A stretch of 10,512 nt of DNA from Baffinella frigidus (taxonomy: Eukaryota; Cryptophyceae; Cryptomonadales; Baffinellaceae): positions 162,420 to 172,931 of the forward strand of contig MU647119.1 in NCBI GenBank assembly GCA_026770585.1. The letters run 5' to 3'. Of this stretch, positions 10,092-10,512 are shown piece by piece; the first letter of the stretch is position 1; every line of letters begins with the position of its first letter. The position numbers and the translations under genes were made by a program. A model generated the notes under the pieces. That model was not told the origin of the DNA and ran no database searches. It saw nothing but the letters and a program-made list of their open reading frames with translations.

Positions 10092-10197
10092 TCTCTCCCT
10101 CCCTCCCTTACTCCCTCCCTATCTCTCTCCCTATCTCTCTCCCTCTCTCCCTCTCCCTTTCCCTCTCCATCTCCCTCTCCCTCTCTCTCTCTCTCTA
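10084..10197 (+). repeat. CT-rich microsatellite 1
   Basis: CTCTCTCCCTCCCTCC, CCCTATCTCTCTCCCTATCT and (CT)n, following KTKL. Pyrimidine-rich on the + strand, ending TCTCTAACTCTCACG. Confidence 0.9.
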
Positions 10198-10250
10198 ACT
10201 CTCACGTGGATGCATCACACCTTCTCGCCTCAAATCGCCTTTTTGAAAAC

Positions 10251-10356
10251 CCGTCCATCTATTTCCTTAGGAAATCCGTAGGACCCTAGGCCCTACGGTA
10301 CGAGCGCATAGGAAATTTCCTGAGGACGTAGGGCAGATACAGGAATAGATGGACGG
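10251..10356. mobile_element. 106-bp inverted-repeat element
   Basis: Ends CCGTCCATCTATTTCCT (10251-10267) and AGGAATAGATGGACGG (10341-10356) are inverted complements with one extra T. Inside are AGGAAAT/ATTTCCT and TAGGACCCTAGGCCCTACGG, recalling the cores at 1680 and 7080. Confidence 0.75.
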
Positions 10357-10432
10357 TGTGTCGGGTTTCGACATTTCCTGGTACAAATTCCGGGCCCTGG
10401 AATAGACGATAATCGTTTCGTGAGTGGAGCAG

Positions 10433-10437
10433 AAGAC
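10433..10437 (+). pseudogene. Second short copy of exon 20 start
   Basis: TTTCGTGAGTGGAGCAG then AAGAC runs directly into CTCTCTC. The upstream flank (TTTC-TCG-GTGGAGCAGAAGAC) matches 10061-10084, so the duplicated unit includes the acceptor and intron end. Confidence 0.6.
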
Positions 10438-10505
10438 CTCTCTCTCTCTCTCTCTCCCTCCCTTCTTCCCGCTCTCTCTCTCGATCGCTCTCTCTCTCTC
10501 TCTCT
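10438..10505 (+). repeat. CT-rich microsatellite 2
   Basis: (CT)n with CCCTCCCTTCTTCCCGC, ending CTCTCTCTCTAACATGG. The TCTCTAAC end matches the end of microsatellite 1, so the two tracts belong to a tandemly duplicated unit (acceptor, KT fragment, CT tract) of about 350 bases. Confidence 0.85.
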
Positions 10506-10512
10506 AACATGG

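Overview
This window looks like nuclear DNA of a eukaryote, most likely a microalga. It carries one intron-riddled gene on the + strand. GC-rich coding islands of about 12 to 93 codons are separated by introns made mostly of degenerate copies of the plant/algal-type telomeric heptamer CCCTAAA (variants CCCTACA, CCCCAAA, CCCTGAA, CCATAAA, CACCAAA, CCCGAAA). Nearly all acceptors read CAG or AAG followed by G, and one donor is GC. A prasinophyte-type green alga or a dinoflagellate would both fit. I cannot choose between them from this sequence.

The islands join into one phase-consistent reading frame: about 20 exons, 19 introns and about 535 codons from 602 to 10091, running past both window ends. 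In order, the encoded peptides match my memory of a conserved part of the giant BIG (plant) / UBR4 (animal) E3 ubiquitin ligase family. Landmarks are a CKQ motif, an ILPxLRI motif, WIRALLLNKCSQ, FLPTLCALITRE, DIAQGQ, VPGIRSRF and VQ-KTKL. The segment probably lies inside the Pfam E3_UbLigase_R4 domain, N-terminal to the end of the protein. No other gene was recognised.

Layout: 1-601 is repeats with two truncated copies of the first exon. Exons 1-5 occupy 602-2986, exons 6-9 occupy 3814-5118, exons 10-15 occupy 5859-8038, and exons 16-20 occupy 8611-10091. A final CT-rich repeat and a foldback element close the window.

The unusual part is intron structure. (1) Most exons have one or two truncated or mutated extra copies in the adjacent intron, each keeping one splice-site edge. 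(2) Many introns begin with the same 3 to 7 bases as the downstream exon (for example GTATCGA at 7612 and 7926), so they are flanked by direct repeats like a target-site duplication. (3) Several introns start with a shared head, GT(T)GCGAGCCC. (4) At least six foldback or terminal-inverted-repeat elements of about 97 to 169 bp sit in introns, and one splits a duplicated exon exactly at an exon-exon junction. Together these suggest introns gained or expanded by repeat-mediated duplication and introner-like elements. That mechanism is inference; the repeats themselves are visible.
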